A DNA stretch of 64,000 nucleotides from Algoriphagus iocasae (GTDB lineage Bacteria > Bacteroidota > Bacteroidia > Cytophagales > Cyclobacteriaceae), in contig NZ_JACIJO010000002.1 of assembly GCF_014206875.1 (NCBI RefSeq), positions 1,168,006-1,232,005 of the forward strand. The letters run 5' to 3'. Under the pieces are notes generated by a model. The model was not told the origin of the DNA. It saw only the letters and a list, made by a program, of their open reading frames with translations, and ran no database searches. The translations under genes and the position numbers were made by a program. Shown in pieces: positions 34,736 through 43,689 of the stretch. Positions within the stretch are counted from its first letter, which is position 1. Every line of letters starts with the position of its first letter.

Positions 34736-37255
34736 ATGAGGCTATTATTTTTTTCAAATAATCTTTGGTTATTCATTCTTTGGCTACTGTTCTTGCCTTG
34801 GATCCTGAAATCAAATGCGCAAACTCAAGAGTTTGAAAACACCTTTTTGACAGTTTCTAATCCGGATGAATTTCTTCCAAACTGGTATGCTAACGAGGTC
34901 AGAAGTACCAGTTCCAGGATTTTTCAGGCGAAAGGCTTTGGCATAAATGGAAGTAATTGTTTGGCCGTCCAGCCAATTTCAACTTTTTACGGAGAGATAA
35001 TTGTCAAATTAAATTTGGAAAAGTTTGCAAACCCTCAAGTCCGTTTTTGGGCAAGGTCTATTCAGAATGGTAGCGGTACCAGGCCTGTGGAAGTTTCTTA
35101 TTCTTGGTCAACTCTATTGGATTTTGAGTTTGCTGAAACAATGGTTTTAGGCTCAGAAGAAGAATTTAAAAATGAAGATCAGGAATTTCGATCATTTAAG
35201 ATTTCTATTCCACCAGACTTACAAGATGAACCGGTTTTGTTCTTGAAATTTGATGTCAGGTATGGGGAAGGTTCTGGAACCTGTGCGAGATGGCTTTTAG
35301 ATGATTTTGAATATGGCGATTTCGTGGAGGATACTATTCCTCCACAAATAGAACTAATCAGAGGCTATCATCAAAATCAGGTTCAAGTGCTGTTCTCAGA
35401 GTCTCTTGATCCCATCTCTTCTCTGTTTCTGTGGAATTATAAGTTAAATGGAATAAATCCCGAATCAGTTACTTTGGGCTTAGACTCTGCTGTGATTTTG
35501 ACTTTTTCAGAGTCATTGATCCATGGGGATAGCTATCAATTAAATGTCTCTCAAATTCCAGATTTGGCAGGTAATTCTCTGGAAGATACTACAAGTGGAT
35601 TTGTGTTTTACAATCCTACTTTGGTATTGAAGAAGTCCTTGGTTATCAATGAAATTATGCCAGCACCAAGACCGGATTTGGATCTTCCAAATGTGGAATA
35701 TGTCGAATTGTTAAATACAGAAGAATATTCCATACGCACAGAAGGGATGGTTTGGTCCAACTCAAGAAATTCTGCCTCCTTGCCGGATGTATGGATCGAG
35801 CCTGATGAATATGCGGTTTTGATCCCATCTAATCAACAGGAATGTATGGAAGAATTTGGTACACTGATCCCCGTTGATTCTTGGCCAACATTACTTAACT
35901 CAGGAGATCAGCTAAGATTATATGCCCAAGATGGAGTTTTGATTGATGAGCTAGAATATTCATCTGCTAGTTGGGGAAGTTCTGAAATGGCTTCATCAGG
36001 ATATAGTTTAGAGATAGTGAATCCTTTTTTAGAATGTGATCAATCCGAATTGCTTGTTGCATCCAAAGATGCATTAAGGGGAACACCTGGTCGTCAAAAC
36101 TCAGTTTTTGATTTAAGTGTTGATACAGATCCCCCGCTTTTAACTTTTATAGGTTTTCTAGATTCCCTGACTATTCAAGCAACTTTTTCAGAGCCAATCT
36201 CAACAGAACTCGAAATGAGTTCTTGGCAAAGTAATCCCGAGCTACTATTTGATACTGTTTATCAAAGTAATTCCAATTCGATTCTTTTAAATTTAGCTGA
36301 GCCGGCCAAGTCTTCACTCATTTATAAGCTTTCTTTGGGGGCAATTAGCGATTGCTCAGGTAATCTACTAGCCCAAAATGAGTATGAAATAATATTGCCA
36401 GATAATCCGGAAAAAGGCGATGTGTCAATCAACGAGCTTCTTTTTAATCCAAAAGCAGGCAGACCAAAATTTGTTGAATTGTTTAATTCCAGTGAAAAAT
36501 ATTTGGATGTGGGGAAAATGAAGCTTGGTAATATGGATGAATATAATGAGGTGGATCAAGTAAGAAATATTTCAGAATCTAACTTGGTATTATCTCCTAA
36601 ATCTTATTTAGCGATCACCACGGATACTTTAAAATTGCGACAAGATTTTCCTAAATCGCTTACAGGTATGTTTTTTCAAATTTCCAGTCTCCCGAGTTAT
36701 CCGATAGCTGGTGGAACAGTGGTTTTAATGAATGACGAAGAACAAGTTTTGGAGACTTTTACTTTTAGTGAGGATTTACATCACCCATTATTAAGAGATC
36801 CAAAAGGTGTTTCGCTTGAAAGAATTTCCATAAAGTCCGATTCCAATCTGAAGGATAATTGGCATTCTGCCTCTGGAAATGAAGATTATGGAACTCCCGG
36901 AAAAAAGAATTCACAGGTTTTTGAAGGAGAATATGATCAAGAGGTGCTTTCGATTACTCCAGAGGTTTTTGATCCTGAAGGTTCTGCCGGACCATCATTT
37001 ACCACAATCACCTATCAATTAGACCAAAGTGGTTGGGTTGGTTCATTCGAAATTTATGATTTGGCGAGTAGGTTAATTAATGTTTTGGATAGAAATGCGA
37101 TTTTAGGCGAGTCGGGTTTATATACTTGGGAAGGAACCGATGATTTGGGGGCGAAAGTACCACCAGGCTACTATGTTTTGGTGGTGGAATTATTTGATTT
37201 ACAAGGGGCTGTAAAAGTTCTCAAAAAGACTGTCGTAGTTGCAACCCGGCTATAA
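34736..37255 (+). CDS. Exported lamin-tail domain protein with FlgD-like/T9SS-type C-terminus
   Basis: An 839-residue surface protein. Signal peptide about 1-28 ending SNAQ. Then a beta-sandwich segment; Ig-like SbsA-type strands around 205-295; a first lamin-tail domain starting VINEIMPAPRPDLDLPNVEYVELLN (about 303); a second Ig-like unit; a second lamin-tail at SINELLFNPKAGRPKFVELFN (about 563). The C-terminus (FEIYDLASRLINVLDR... LGAKVPPGYYVLVVELFD) resembles FlgD/gliding-motility-associated C-terminal domains, so type IX secretion is likely. No catalytic domain seen; role may be adhesion or extracellular DNA/polymer interaction. Confidence 0.82.
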   Translation: MRLLFFSNNLWLFILWLLFLPWILKSNAQTQEFENTFLTVSNPDEFLPNWYANEVRSTSSRIFQAKGFGINGSNCLAVQPISTFYGEIIVKLNLEKFANPQVRFWARSIQNGSGTRPVEVSYSWSTLLDFEFAETMVLGSEEEFKNEDQEFRSFKISIPPDLQDEPVLFLKFDVRYGEGSGTCARWLLDDFEYGDFVEDTIPPQIELIRGYHQNQVQVLFSESLDPISSLFLWNYKLNGINPESVTLGLDSAVILTFSESLIHGDSYQLNVSQIPDLAGNSLEDTTSGFVFYNPTLVLKKSLVINEIMPAPRPDLDLPNVEYVELLNTEEYSIRTEGMVWSNSRNSASLPDVWIEPDEYAVLIPSNQQECMEEFGTLIPVDSWPTLLNSGDQLRLYAQDGVLIDELEYSSASWGSSEMASSGYSLEIVNPFLECDQSELLVASKDALRGTPGRQNSVFDLSVDTDPPLLTFIGFLDSLTIQATFSEPISTELEMSSWQSNPELLFDTVYQSNSNSILLNLAEPAKSSLIYKLSLGAISDCSGNLLAQNEYEIILPDNPEKGDVSINELLFNPKAGRPKFVELFNSSEKYLDVGKMKLGNMDEYNEVDQVRNISESNLVLSPKSYLAITTDTLKLRQDFPKSLTGMFFQISSLPSYPIAGGTVVLMNDEEQVLETFTFSEDLHHPLLRDPKGVSLERISIKSDSNLKDNWHSASGNEDYGTPGKKNSQVFEGEYDQEVLSITPEVFDPEGSAGPSFTTITYQLDQSGWVGSFEIYDLASRLINVLDRNAILGESGLYTWEGTDDLGAKVPPGYYVLVVELFDLQGAVKVLKKTVVVATRL

Positions 37256-37321
37256 CTTTTGTGATTTTTTTCTATTAGTTCTAGTAGAAAATTAATAAAT
37301 TGTATCATTACACCCGAAATC

Positions 37322-37492
37322 ATGGAAAGAGACCTAATTACGCAAGCGCTGCATTCAATTTGCCTTCAGGAAGGAAAAGATATTAAAGATGTCCACCAAT
37401 ATCTGTTAATGAAATATAGGATTGAGGTGGAGGAACTCGTCTTGAAAAGAAGACTTGATAAATTGATAAATGAAGAAAAAGCTGTTGCATAA
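37322..37492 (+). CDS. Small hypothetical helical protein, 56 residues
   Basis: ATG at 37322 opens a 56-residue frame, MERDLITQALHSICLQ... ending NEEKAVA. It is strongly helical and charged, with no signal peptide. A perfect terminator hairpin overlaps its last codons with the TAA in the loop region (37490-37492), which supports a real, tightly ended gene. I do not recognise the family. Confidence 0.6.
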   Translation: MERDLITQALHSICLQEGKDIKDVHQYLLMKYRIEVEELVLKRRLDKLINEEKAVA

Positions 37493-37503
37493 CAGCTTTT
37501 TTT
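37475..37503 (+). terminator. Terminator overlapping the small gene
   Basis: AAAAAGCTGTT / AACAGCTTTTTTT with a GCAT loop. Confidence 0.88.
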
Positions 37504-37748
37504 ATGTCCAATTCTTTTGTGAATGAACTAAATAGCAGGATTTGTTTTAACGGCTGAGAGACTTTCTAATATGTAATTAGCTGATAATGAGTCGTATTTT
37601 TTTTTAATGTAATATTTCATTGATTAAGGTCCTTTAAAATTGATTTCTATCAGTGATATAGTTTTTGTAATTAAGCTTGCTAGACGTATTTTAGAGAACA
37701 AATAGGAAAATAATCCGTCCCAATTATATCATCTAATCCGAGCACACT

Positions 37749-38132
37749 ATGAGTCAGGAAGGCAAAACAGCTTACTCCGCAGGAGAGCTAAAAGAATTTG
37801 AAGAAATCATCCTTCAAAAATTAGCAGTAGCAAAAGAAGAATTACATTCTTTGAAGGAAACTTTGAGTAAGAAAAACGATAGTGGGACAGATTTCACTGC
37901 GTCGACTTCAAAGCTTTTGGAAGATGGAGCGGATACGCTTGAAAGAGAAAGTTTGAACCAATTGGCTGCTAGACAGCAGAAATTCATCATCAATCTTGAA
38001 AATGCATTAATTCGAATCAAGAATGGTACTTACGGTGTTTGTGTTGATACTGGGAAATTGATTTCTAAAGAAAGACTCAAGGCGGTACCACATACAATGC
38101 ATTCGATAGAAGCTAAACTTTCTAAAAAGTAA
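37749..38132 (+). CDS. DksA/TraR family protein without zinc ligands
   Basis: A 127-residue protein: N-terminal coiled coil (about 10-95) then the DksA-like tail RIKNGTYGVCVDTGKLISKERLKAVPHT. Canonical DksA has a four-cysteine zinc site; here only one Cys remains, so the domain is a zinc-free version, as in many Bacteroidota members. DksA-like proteins enter the RNA polymerase secondary channel and work with ppGpp. The two-residue acidic tip of DksA is not clear by eye. scpB starts 2 bp after the stop. Confidence 0.88.
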   Translation: MSQEGKTAYSAGELKEFEEIILQKLAVAKEELHSLKETLSKKNDSGTDFTASTSKLLEDGADTLERESLNQLAARQQKFIINLENALIRIKNGTYGVCVDTGKLISKERLKAVPHTMHSIEAKLSKK

Positions 38133-38134
38133 TA

Positions 38135-38695
38135 TTGGAATTTCTTCATCGTCATATTGAAGCATTGGTTTTTTGTGCACCATCTCCATTAGGAACTAAT
38201 GAGATTGTAAAATGCCTCACAGAAATGTTTGAGGCAGAGGTGCCAATAGACCATGTTCAATCTGCGATAGAAGAATTAATTGAAAAATATAACTCTGAAG
38301 AATTTTCATTTGCCTTGGAAAACCTCGGAGGAGGATATCAATTTTTGACCAAGCCGGCTTATCAAACCAGTATAAGTATATTATTGAAGCAGCAATCTCA
38401 AAAAAGGCTTTCCACAGCCCAATTAGAGACGCTATCAATTATCGCATACAAGCAGCCTGTGACTAAAGGTGATATTGAGCAGATTCGGGGTGTGAATTCG
38501 GATTACTCTGTTCAGAAATTACTGGAAAAAGAATTGGTGGAGGTGAAAGGGAAGTCCGATGGGATAGGCAGGCCATTGCTTTTTGGGACTTCGGGTAAGT
38601 TTATGGAATACTTTGGGATAAATTCCATCAATGATTTGCCTCAACCTAAGGATTTTTCTCAGCCAGAAAATCAAATCGGAGAAGAAAGAGAATAG
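38135..38695 (+). CDS. scpB: Segregation and condensation protein B
   Basis: A 186-residue ScpB with two winged-helix domains: IEALVFCAPSPLGTNEI at the start and RLSTAQLETLSIIAYKQPVTKGDIEQIRGV in the second, then LVEVKGKSDGIGRPLLFGTS. Binds ScpA and SMC in the condensin complex. Start is TTG at 38135, 2 bp after the DksA-like gene, so translation is likely coupled. scpA is not adjacent. The stop abuts the convergent SprT-like gene without a gap. Confidence 0.94.
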   Translation: MEFLHRHIEALVFCAPSPLGTNEIVKCLTEMFEAEVPIDHVQSAIEELIEKYNSEEFSFALENLGGGYQFLTKPAYQTSISILLKQQSQKRLSTAQLETLSIIAYKQPVTKGDIEQIRGVNSDYSVQKLLEKELVEVKGKSDGIGRPLLFGTSGKFMEYFGINSINDLPQPKDFSQPENQIGEERE

Positions 38696-39316
38696 TTAAA
38701 CCGGGTTTACTTTTGCCATCAAGGCAATCAGAAACTTTTTACCGGTATGAATCTCTTTGCAAACTACGCGAGTTCTTCTTGTTTCAGCTTTTTCAAATTC
38801 TCTTCCTGAAATCAAAAACCTAGAACCGGGTTTCAAATCAGAAAGAAAGATCTGTGTTGATTCCTCTTTTTTGAGATCGTATTTACTCATTTCCTTCATT
38901 AAAAATAGATCGGCTGCAGAGCTGGCTTTTGGCGCTCTCATGTGGGTTTTTAAAGGAATTAAGATGTCAATGGGAAAAAAATCCTCTTTTAGAAATGGAA
39001 ACATTAAGTTTTGGAAAGTGGATTTCCATTCTCTTCCATGCGGATTGATTGCGAACCCAAATTTCTTGAATGCATGAAGATGTGCTACCTCATGGATATA
39101 AGTGAGAAGGAACTGATATTTATTTAAATCAGCGTTTAAAGTGATTGTCTGAAATTCCTGATCTCTTCTATATCTAAAATCTCCAAGTTTGGTTTTTCGG
39201 CTTGAAGTAATTCTAAAGTGAAAAGGCTGATCTTGCCAGATTTTGAGGCAATAGGGAACAGCTGCAGAAGGAAGGTGTTTGGAGAATAATTCTTCCAGAT
39301 GTGCGGCTACATGCAT
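38696..39316 (-). CDS. SprT-like zinc metalloprotease
   Basis: A 206-residue protein with H75-E-V-A-H79 zinc motif and third ligand candidate His93 in NPHGREWK, the layout of SprT/Spartan-like domains. The C-terminal part lacks the zinc-ribbon of E. coli SprT and instead has a small beta-rich extension. Eukaryotic relatives cleave DNA-protein crosslinks; a similar role in bacteria is unproved. Convergent with scpB. Confidence 0.85.
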   Translation of the reverse strand: MHVAAHLEELFSKHLPSAAVPYCLKIWQDQPFHFRITSSRKTKLGDFRYRRDQEFQTITLNADLNKYQFLLTYIHEVAHLHAFKKFGFAINPHGREWKSTFQNLMFPFLKEDFFPIDILIPLKTHMRAPKASSAADLFLMKEMSKYDLKKEESTQIFLSDLKPGSRFLISGREFEKAETRRTRVVCKEIHTGKKFLIALMAKVNPV

Positions 39317-39327
39317 GCTGAAAAATA

Positions 39328-39360
39328 CAAAAAAAAGAGTCCCGAAATTTCCGGGACTCG
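39328..39360 (-). terminator. Terminator after the acidic lipoprotein gene
   Basis: On the minus strand, GAGTCCCG / CGGGACTC stem followed by a T-run (A-run at 39329-39336 on the plus strand). Confidence 0.85.
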
Positions 39361-39382
39361 ATCTTTTTAAGAAGGAGGTTGA

Positions 39383-39580
39383 TTATTTAACCTCTTCAAC
39401 TGTTTCTTCTACGATTACTACTTCAGTAGTGTCAGCAGTAGACTCTTCGATGATAACTTCTTCTTCAACAGCTTCAACTGTTTCAGTTACCTCTACAGTC
39501 TCTTCTTTAACTTCTTTGTTACCGCAAGAAGTAGCGAACATTACGCTAGAGATTGCGAAAATTGCAAATACCTTTTTCAT
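39383..39580 (-). CDS. Small acidic lipoprotein
   Basis: A 65-residue lipoprotein: signal peptide with lipobox A-T-S-C19, then a mature segment made almost only of E, V, T and I (EVTETVEAVEEEV...). Such low-complexity acidic lipoproteins are common and abundant in Bacteroidota envelopes; no function is known. Own promoter (TAACTTTG at 39614-39607) and own terminator, so it is a single-gene unit. The long plus-strand frame opposite is the antisense of its repetitive codons. Confidence 0.85.
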   Translation of the reverse strand: MKKVFAIFAISSVMFATSCGNKEVKEETVEVTETVEAVEEEVIIEESTADTTEVVIVEETVEEVK

Positions 39581-39606
39581 TTGTTGTGATTTTCTTAATT
39601 ACAATG

Positions 39607-39614
39607 CAAAGTTA
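39607..39614 (-). promoter_or_regulatory. -7 box of the acidic lipoprotein gene
   Basis: TAACTTTG on the minus strand, 26 nt before the ATG. Confidence 0.6.
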
Positions 39615-39657
39615 TTATTACTTTTCACAATTAAACAAGTAACCGTTCAAATATTTT

Positions 39658-40971
39658 TTATTTGTTTTTGTAAATAATTTTTACCGGAACTCCGTCAAAA
39701 TCAAAGTTTTCTCTTAACCTGTTTTCCAGGTATCTAGTATATGGCGATTTGATGTATTGAGGGAGGTTACAGAAGAAAGCAAAGACCGGATTTTTGGTTG
39801 GTAACTGGGTGACATACTTGATCTTAATGTACTTTCCTTTCCATGCTGGCGGAGGATATTTTTCAATTTCAGGAAGCATGACATCATTTAGTTTTGAGGT
39901 CTGTACTTTTCGGGTCTTATTTTCATAGACCTTCACAGCCAATTCTATTGCCTGGAAAATTCTCTGCTTGGTTGTCACTGATGTAAAAATGATGGGAATC
40001 CACTTGTTTTCGCCAAGCCTTTCCATCATATCTTCTTTGACCTTGTTCATGGTTTTATGGTCTTTTTCTATCAAGTCCCATTTATTCACCATGATCATGA
40101 CTCCTTTGTTGTTTTTGATGGCTAATCCTATCAAGTTGATGTCCTGAGATTCTAGGCCTCTCGATGCATCCACCATGACGATGATTACATCGGATTCTTC
40201 AAGAGTTCTTAGGGAGCGCATGACGGAATAGAACTCCACATCTTCATGCACTTTGGCCTTTTTCCGGATTCCAGCAGTATCAGTAATGATGAAATCCTGT
40301 CCATAAAGTTTGTATCTCGTATGGATGGCGTCTCTCGTAGTTCCTGCTTCATTGGTTACAATCGATCTTTCCTGACCCAAAAGAGCATTTAAGAAAGATG
40401 ACTTTCCGACATTTGGTCTACCCAAGATGGATATTTTAGGAATACCCGCATCAGGGTCCTCTGTGCCTTCATCCTCAAAATGAGAAACTACCTGGTCTAA
40501 AAGATCACCAGTTCCACTTCCACTTGCTGCAGCGATTGGGTAAACCTCAAAATCACTGATGCCTAGAGAATAAAATTCTGAAGACATAAAACTTTTTTCC
40601 TGATTGTCTGCTTTGTTGGCGACAATGTAAATCGGTTTTTGAGTTGCTCTTAATTCATTCGCAAACTCCATATCCAAATCAGTTAGCCCATCATGGCAAT
40701 CCACGACGAAAAGAATGACGTCTGATTCTTCTACAGCAAGTTTAACTTGCTTTCTTATTTCTGCTTCGTAAACATCATCAGAACCCGTAACATACCCTCC
40801 TGTATCTATTACAGAAAAGAATTTACCTGTCCACTGAGCATGGCCATAATGTCTGTCGCGAGTTACCCCACTCATGTTGTCCTCAATCGCCTTTCTCTCT
40901 TCGACTAGTCTGTTGAATAATGTGGATTTACCTACGTTAGGTCTACCTACAATTGCTACAATATTTGCCAT
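39658..40971 (-). CDS. der: Ribosome biogenesis GTPase Der (EngA)
   Basis: A 437-residue GTPase with two tandem G domains (G1 loops GRPNVGKST at about 8-16 and GRPNVGKSS near 184), both with DTAG/DTGG and NKAD/NKWD motifs, and a C-terminal KH-like domain (PPPAWKGKYIKIKYVTQ). Needed for 50S assembly. It lies 2 bp after era on the same strand, so one operon. Confidence 0.97.
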   Translation of the reverse strand: MANIVAIVGRPNVGKSTLFNRLVEERKAIEDNMSGVTRDRHYGHAQWTGKFFSVIDTGGYVTGSDDVYEAEIRKQVKLAVEESDVILFVVDCHDGLTDLDMEFANELRATQKPIYIVANKADNQEKSFMSSEFYSLGISDFEVYPIAAASGSGTGDLLDQVVSHFEDEGTEDPDAGIPKISILGRPNVGKSSFLNALLGQERSIVTNEAGTTRDAIHTRYKLYGQDFIITDTAGIRKKAKVHEDVEFYSVMRSLRTLEESDVIIVMVDASRGLESQDINLIGLAIKNNKGVMIMVNKWDLIEKDHKTMNKVKEDMMERLGENKWIPIIFTSVTTKQRIFQAIELAVKVYENKTRKVQTSKLNDVMLPEIEKYPPPAWKGKYIKIKYVTQLPTKNPVFAFFCNLPQYIKSPYTRYLENRLRENFDFDGVPVKIIYKNK

Positions 40972-40973
40972 AA

Positions 40974-41867
40974 TCAGGTTGGGTCGTACCCAAATTTTTT
41001 CAATTTCAATTTATTTTTTCTCCAGTCGGCTTCCACTTTGACAAAAGTCTCAAGAAAGACCTGCTTGCCAAAAAACTTTTCCAATTCCTCCCTCGCTTCC
41101 ATTCCTACTTTTTTGATGGCTTTTCCTTTATCGCCGATAATAATGCCTTTTTGGCTGTCACGCTCGACGTAAATGGTAGCACGAATCCGGATGATCTTAT
41201 TTTTTACGTAAAACTCCTCAATATTCACTTCTGAGCTATAAGGAATTTCTTTTTTGTAGTTGTTGAAAATTTTCTCACGAATGATCTCGGAGGCAAAGAA
41301 CCGCTCGGAGCGGTCTGTAAGTTCCTCTTTGTCGTAAAAAGCAGGGTGCTCAGGTAACCTTTCCAAGATTTCCTGCATTATTTTATCGGTATTGAATTTT
41401 TCTCCTGCAGAAATAGGAATCACCACAGATGATTTAATTCTGGAGGTCCAGTATTCTGTCACAGTCTCTAGCTGTCCTTCTTTGGCTAGATCGATTTTAT
41501 TGATTACCAAAATGACTGGAATGCCTGAGTTGTTGATTTTTTCAATTACCTCCTCAATTTCCTCGTCAGTTTCGTAAAGGTCAGTGACAAAAAGAATGAC
41601 ATCAGCGTCCTCCAATGAGATGTTCACAAAGCTCATCATGTTTTTATGAAGCTCATATTGAGGCTTCAACATTCCAGGTGTATCAGAAAAAACGATCTGA
41701 TAATTTTCAGAATTTGTCAAACCCAGAATTCTATGTCTAGTAGTTTGAGCTTTGGAAGAGATGATGGATAGTCGCTCACCCACAAGAATATTCATCAAAG
41801 TAGATTTACCTACATTGGGTTTTCCGATGATGTTTACAAATCCTGCTTGGTGTTTGGCTTGAGTCAT
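40974..41867 (-). CDS. era: GTPase Era
   Basis: A 297-residue GTPase: G1 GKPNVGKST (15-23), SDTPGM G3, NKID G4, and a C-terminal KH domain (GIIIGDKGKAIKKVG). Binds the 3' end of 16S rRNA for 30S maturation. First gene of the era-der operon, with promoter box TACCTTTG 16 nt upstream. Confidence 0.97.
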   Translation of the reverse strand: MTQAKHQAGFVNIIGKPNVGKSTLMNILVGERLSIISSKAQTTRHRILGLTNSENYQIVFSDTPGMLKPQYELHKNMMSFVNISLEDADVILFVTDLYETDEEIEEVIEKINNSGIPVILVINKIDLAKEGQLETVTEYWTSRIKSSVVIPISAGEKFNTDKIMQEILERLPEHPAFYDKEELTDRSERFFASEIIREKIFNNYKKEIPYSSEVNIEEFYVKNKIIRIRATIYVERDSQKGIIIGDKGKAIKKVGMEAREELEKFFGKQVFLETFVKVEADWRKNKLKLKKFGYDPT

Positions 41868-41883
41868 TCTAAGAAATTTTTCA

Positions 41884-41891
41884 CAAAGGTA
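41884..41891 (-). promoter_or_regulatory. -7 box of era-der
   Basis: TACCTTTG on the minus strand; leader about 10 nt. A further 11-bp inverted repeat (TACAAAATAAA at 41929-41939 with its complement at 41947-41957) lies upstream of it. Confidence 0.6.
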
Positions 41892-42065
41892 CTTGATTTT
41901 TAGACATTCCAGACGTTTTTAAAGTTTCTACAAAATAAAATTTGGCTTTATTTTGTAATAAATAAATCTAGGAAAGTACTCTGTAATGTTGCTGGAATTG
42001 ACCTAGATAGCTTTATCTTCATAGGAAGGTCGATACTTGGGGCTTAATATTTTTTTAAGATCTAT

Positions 42066-42096
42066 TTTGGATTTGAAATTTAAACCACTACTTTTG
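42066..42096 (+). promoter_or_regulatory. Promoter of the initiator tRNA gene
   Basis: TTTG at 42066-42069, 19 bp, TACTTTTG at 42089-42096: exact consensus. The 5' leader is about 60 nt. Confidence 0.75.
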
Positions 42097-42163
42097 TAAC
42101 ACAATTCGCCACAAGGGCAGATTTAGATAAGAAAAAGAAAGCAAAAAAGCTTTAAAATTATAT

Positions 42164-42236
<73 letters not shown>

Positions 42237-42242
42237 CTTGGT

Positions 42243-42278
42243 AACTCCGGACAATGTAAAAATTGTTCGGAGTTTTTT
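42243..42278 (+). terminator. Terminator after the tRNA
   Basis: AACTCCGGACAAT / ATTGTTCGGAGTT stem with T-run. It separates tRNA transcription from the integrase. Confidence 0.88.
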
Positions 42279-42334
42279 GTTTTTCAGGGGTTTAGCATTA
42301 TTTCGAATCTATTTGATTCTGTTAAATTCGGATG

Positions 42335-42382
42335 ATTTTGTCCCAGTTTTTGTCCCAGATATTGTCCCAGTTTTTGTCCCAG
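42335..42382 (+). repeat. Four 12-bp tandem repeats upstream of the integrase
   Basis: Units at 42335, 42347, 42359 and 42371, each ending in TTGTCCCAG with the first three to five bases varying. They end 48 nt before the integrase ATG. Candidate integrase arm-binding or operator sites. Confidence 0.85.
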
Positions 42383-42430
42383 TTTTTTATAATCTTTTTG
42401 CTTCGCTCTTTATTGTGACTATTTTGGGGC

Positions 42431-43687
42431 ATGATTGACATCAAAATTTCTGCTGTGTTGAATCCTAAAGCGATTCCCTCTTCAGGTGGACAGGGGATTT
42501 ATTTGTGCATAAATTGGAAAGTTCGACATTACATTAATCTCAAACTTGAGAAAATTCCTAAAAATGCTTGGTCAGGCAAACCAACCAAATGGGTGAATAG
42601 CCAATATCAGTATGCTGAGTTTCACAATAGGGTAATCGCTCGGGAGATTCATAGACTCAAAGGGATTATCCAGGATTTTTATAAACGAAACGAAGTACTG
42701 ACTGCGGAAAAGTTGAAGAATATTTATCTGGTAAAATATCAAGGGAAAAAGTTGAAGGGTGTGAATGGTGTTCATGCTCCTGGTGCTAGTGATAAAGTTT
42801 CCGAATTCATTGATTATTCGATCAACTTTGGAGCTACTTCCAAAAAGGTAGCTGGAACAAAGAAAGTATATGTAACTCTGAGAAAACTTATTGAATCTTA
42901 CAAAAAGACCTCTGTCATGGCAGATGTTGACGAAAACTATGTGTTGGAGTTTGTGGATTTCATGAGAAGTGATCAGACAGAAATCAATTCAGATACCACG
43001 TTGGCGAAGTATGTAGATCGCTTGAAGGTTATCTATCGAGAATACTGTGACCAGTATGCAATCCCGTTTAGAAAGAGAATTTTTGAAGGAATTGATATAG
43101 ATTCCAATAAAAGACCTGAAAAGATCATCTATGTGAATGACGAGCAGTATAAGAAGCTGTTAGAGTTGAAATTCGACCGAAAAGAAAGAAGGCTTGAAAT
43201 CACCAGAGATATTTTCATTTTGCTGTGTAATACCGCTCTCTATTACAATGATTTGATCGCAATTAGTAATGAAAAGGGATTTGACCGTAATTTGCTGAAG
43301 GAAAATCCCAACCACCTTGTGCTTCAGGGTGAGCGAAAGAAAAACGGTGAGGAATTCTGGATCCCTTTGAATGACACTGCTAAGAAGATCGTCAAAAAGT
43401 ATTATGTCGAGGATGATGAAATGATTTTCCCAAAGAGTGTTGCAATATCTGAACAGAAGTTCAACCAGCATTTAAAAGTCCTGGCAGAAATGATTGGCTT
43501 TACAGATGTGCTTTCCAATAAAGTAGGAAGGAAGACCTTTGGTACCTGGACTGATCGATTGGGAATGGATGATAATGATATTAGGATGATTTTTGGTCAC
43601 TCGCCGGGATCGGTTTTAAAAAAGTATTATACTGAAAGAAGGACGGTTGAATCCTACAACAGAATTCTTTCTTTGATTCAAAGGTGA
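42431..43687 (+). CDS. Tyrosine-recombinase integrase of the ICE with altered active site
   Basis: A 418-residue protein: arm-binding N-terminus (about 1-105), SAM-like core-binding domain (about 120-215), catalytic domain (about 230-418). At the first catalytic Arg position the motif reads TALYYNDL (Tyr271) rather than TGLRxSDL. The His-x-x-Arg box reads K364-V-G-R367. His390 (GHSPG) and nucleophile candidate Tyr399 are kept. It lies directly after tRNA-fMet and should catalyse integration and excision there. The lost Arg is surprising for an active enzyme, since this residue is normally invariant. The next gene starts 2 bp after its stop. Confidence 0.88.
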   Translation: MIDIKISAVLNPKAIPSSGGQGIYLCINWKVRHYINLKLEKIPKNAWSGKPTKWVNSQYQYAEFHNRVIAREIHRLKGIIQDFYKRNEVLTAEKLKNIYLVKYQGKKLKGVNGVHAPGASDKVSEFIDYSINFGATSKKVAGTKKVYVTLRKLIESYKKTSVMADVDENYVLEFVDFMRSDQTEINSDTTLAKYVDRLKVIYREYCDQYAIPFRKRIFEGIDIDSNKRPEKIIYVNDEQYKKLLELKFDRKERRLEITRDIFILLCNTALYYNDLIAISNEKGFDRNLLKENPNHLVLQGERKKNGEEFWIPLNDTAKKIVKKYYVEDDEMIFPKSVAISEQKFNQHLKVLAEMIGFTDVLSNKVGRKTFGTWTDRLGMDDNDIRMIFGHSPGSVLKKYYTERRTVESYNRILSLIQR

Positions 43688-43689
43688 TT

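Noticed and set aside
39279..39677. 132-residue plus-strand frame rich in S, T and V
   Set aside because: It is the antisense of the repetitive E/V/T codons of the acidic lipoprotein, which has a promoter, lipobox and terminator.
42238..42438. 66-residue frame between tRNA and integrase
   Set aside because: Its VPVFVPDIVPVF pattern only reflects the 12-bp tandem repeats, and it starts in the terminator.
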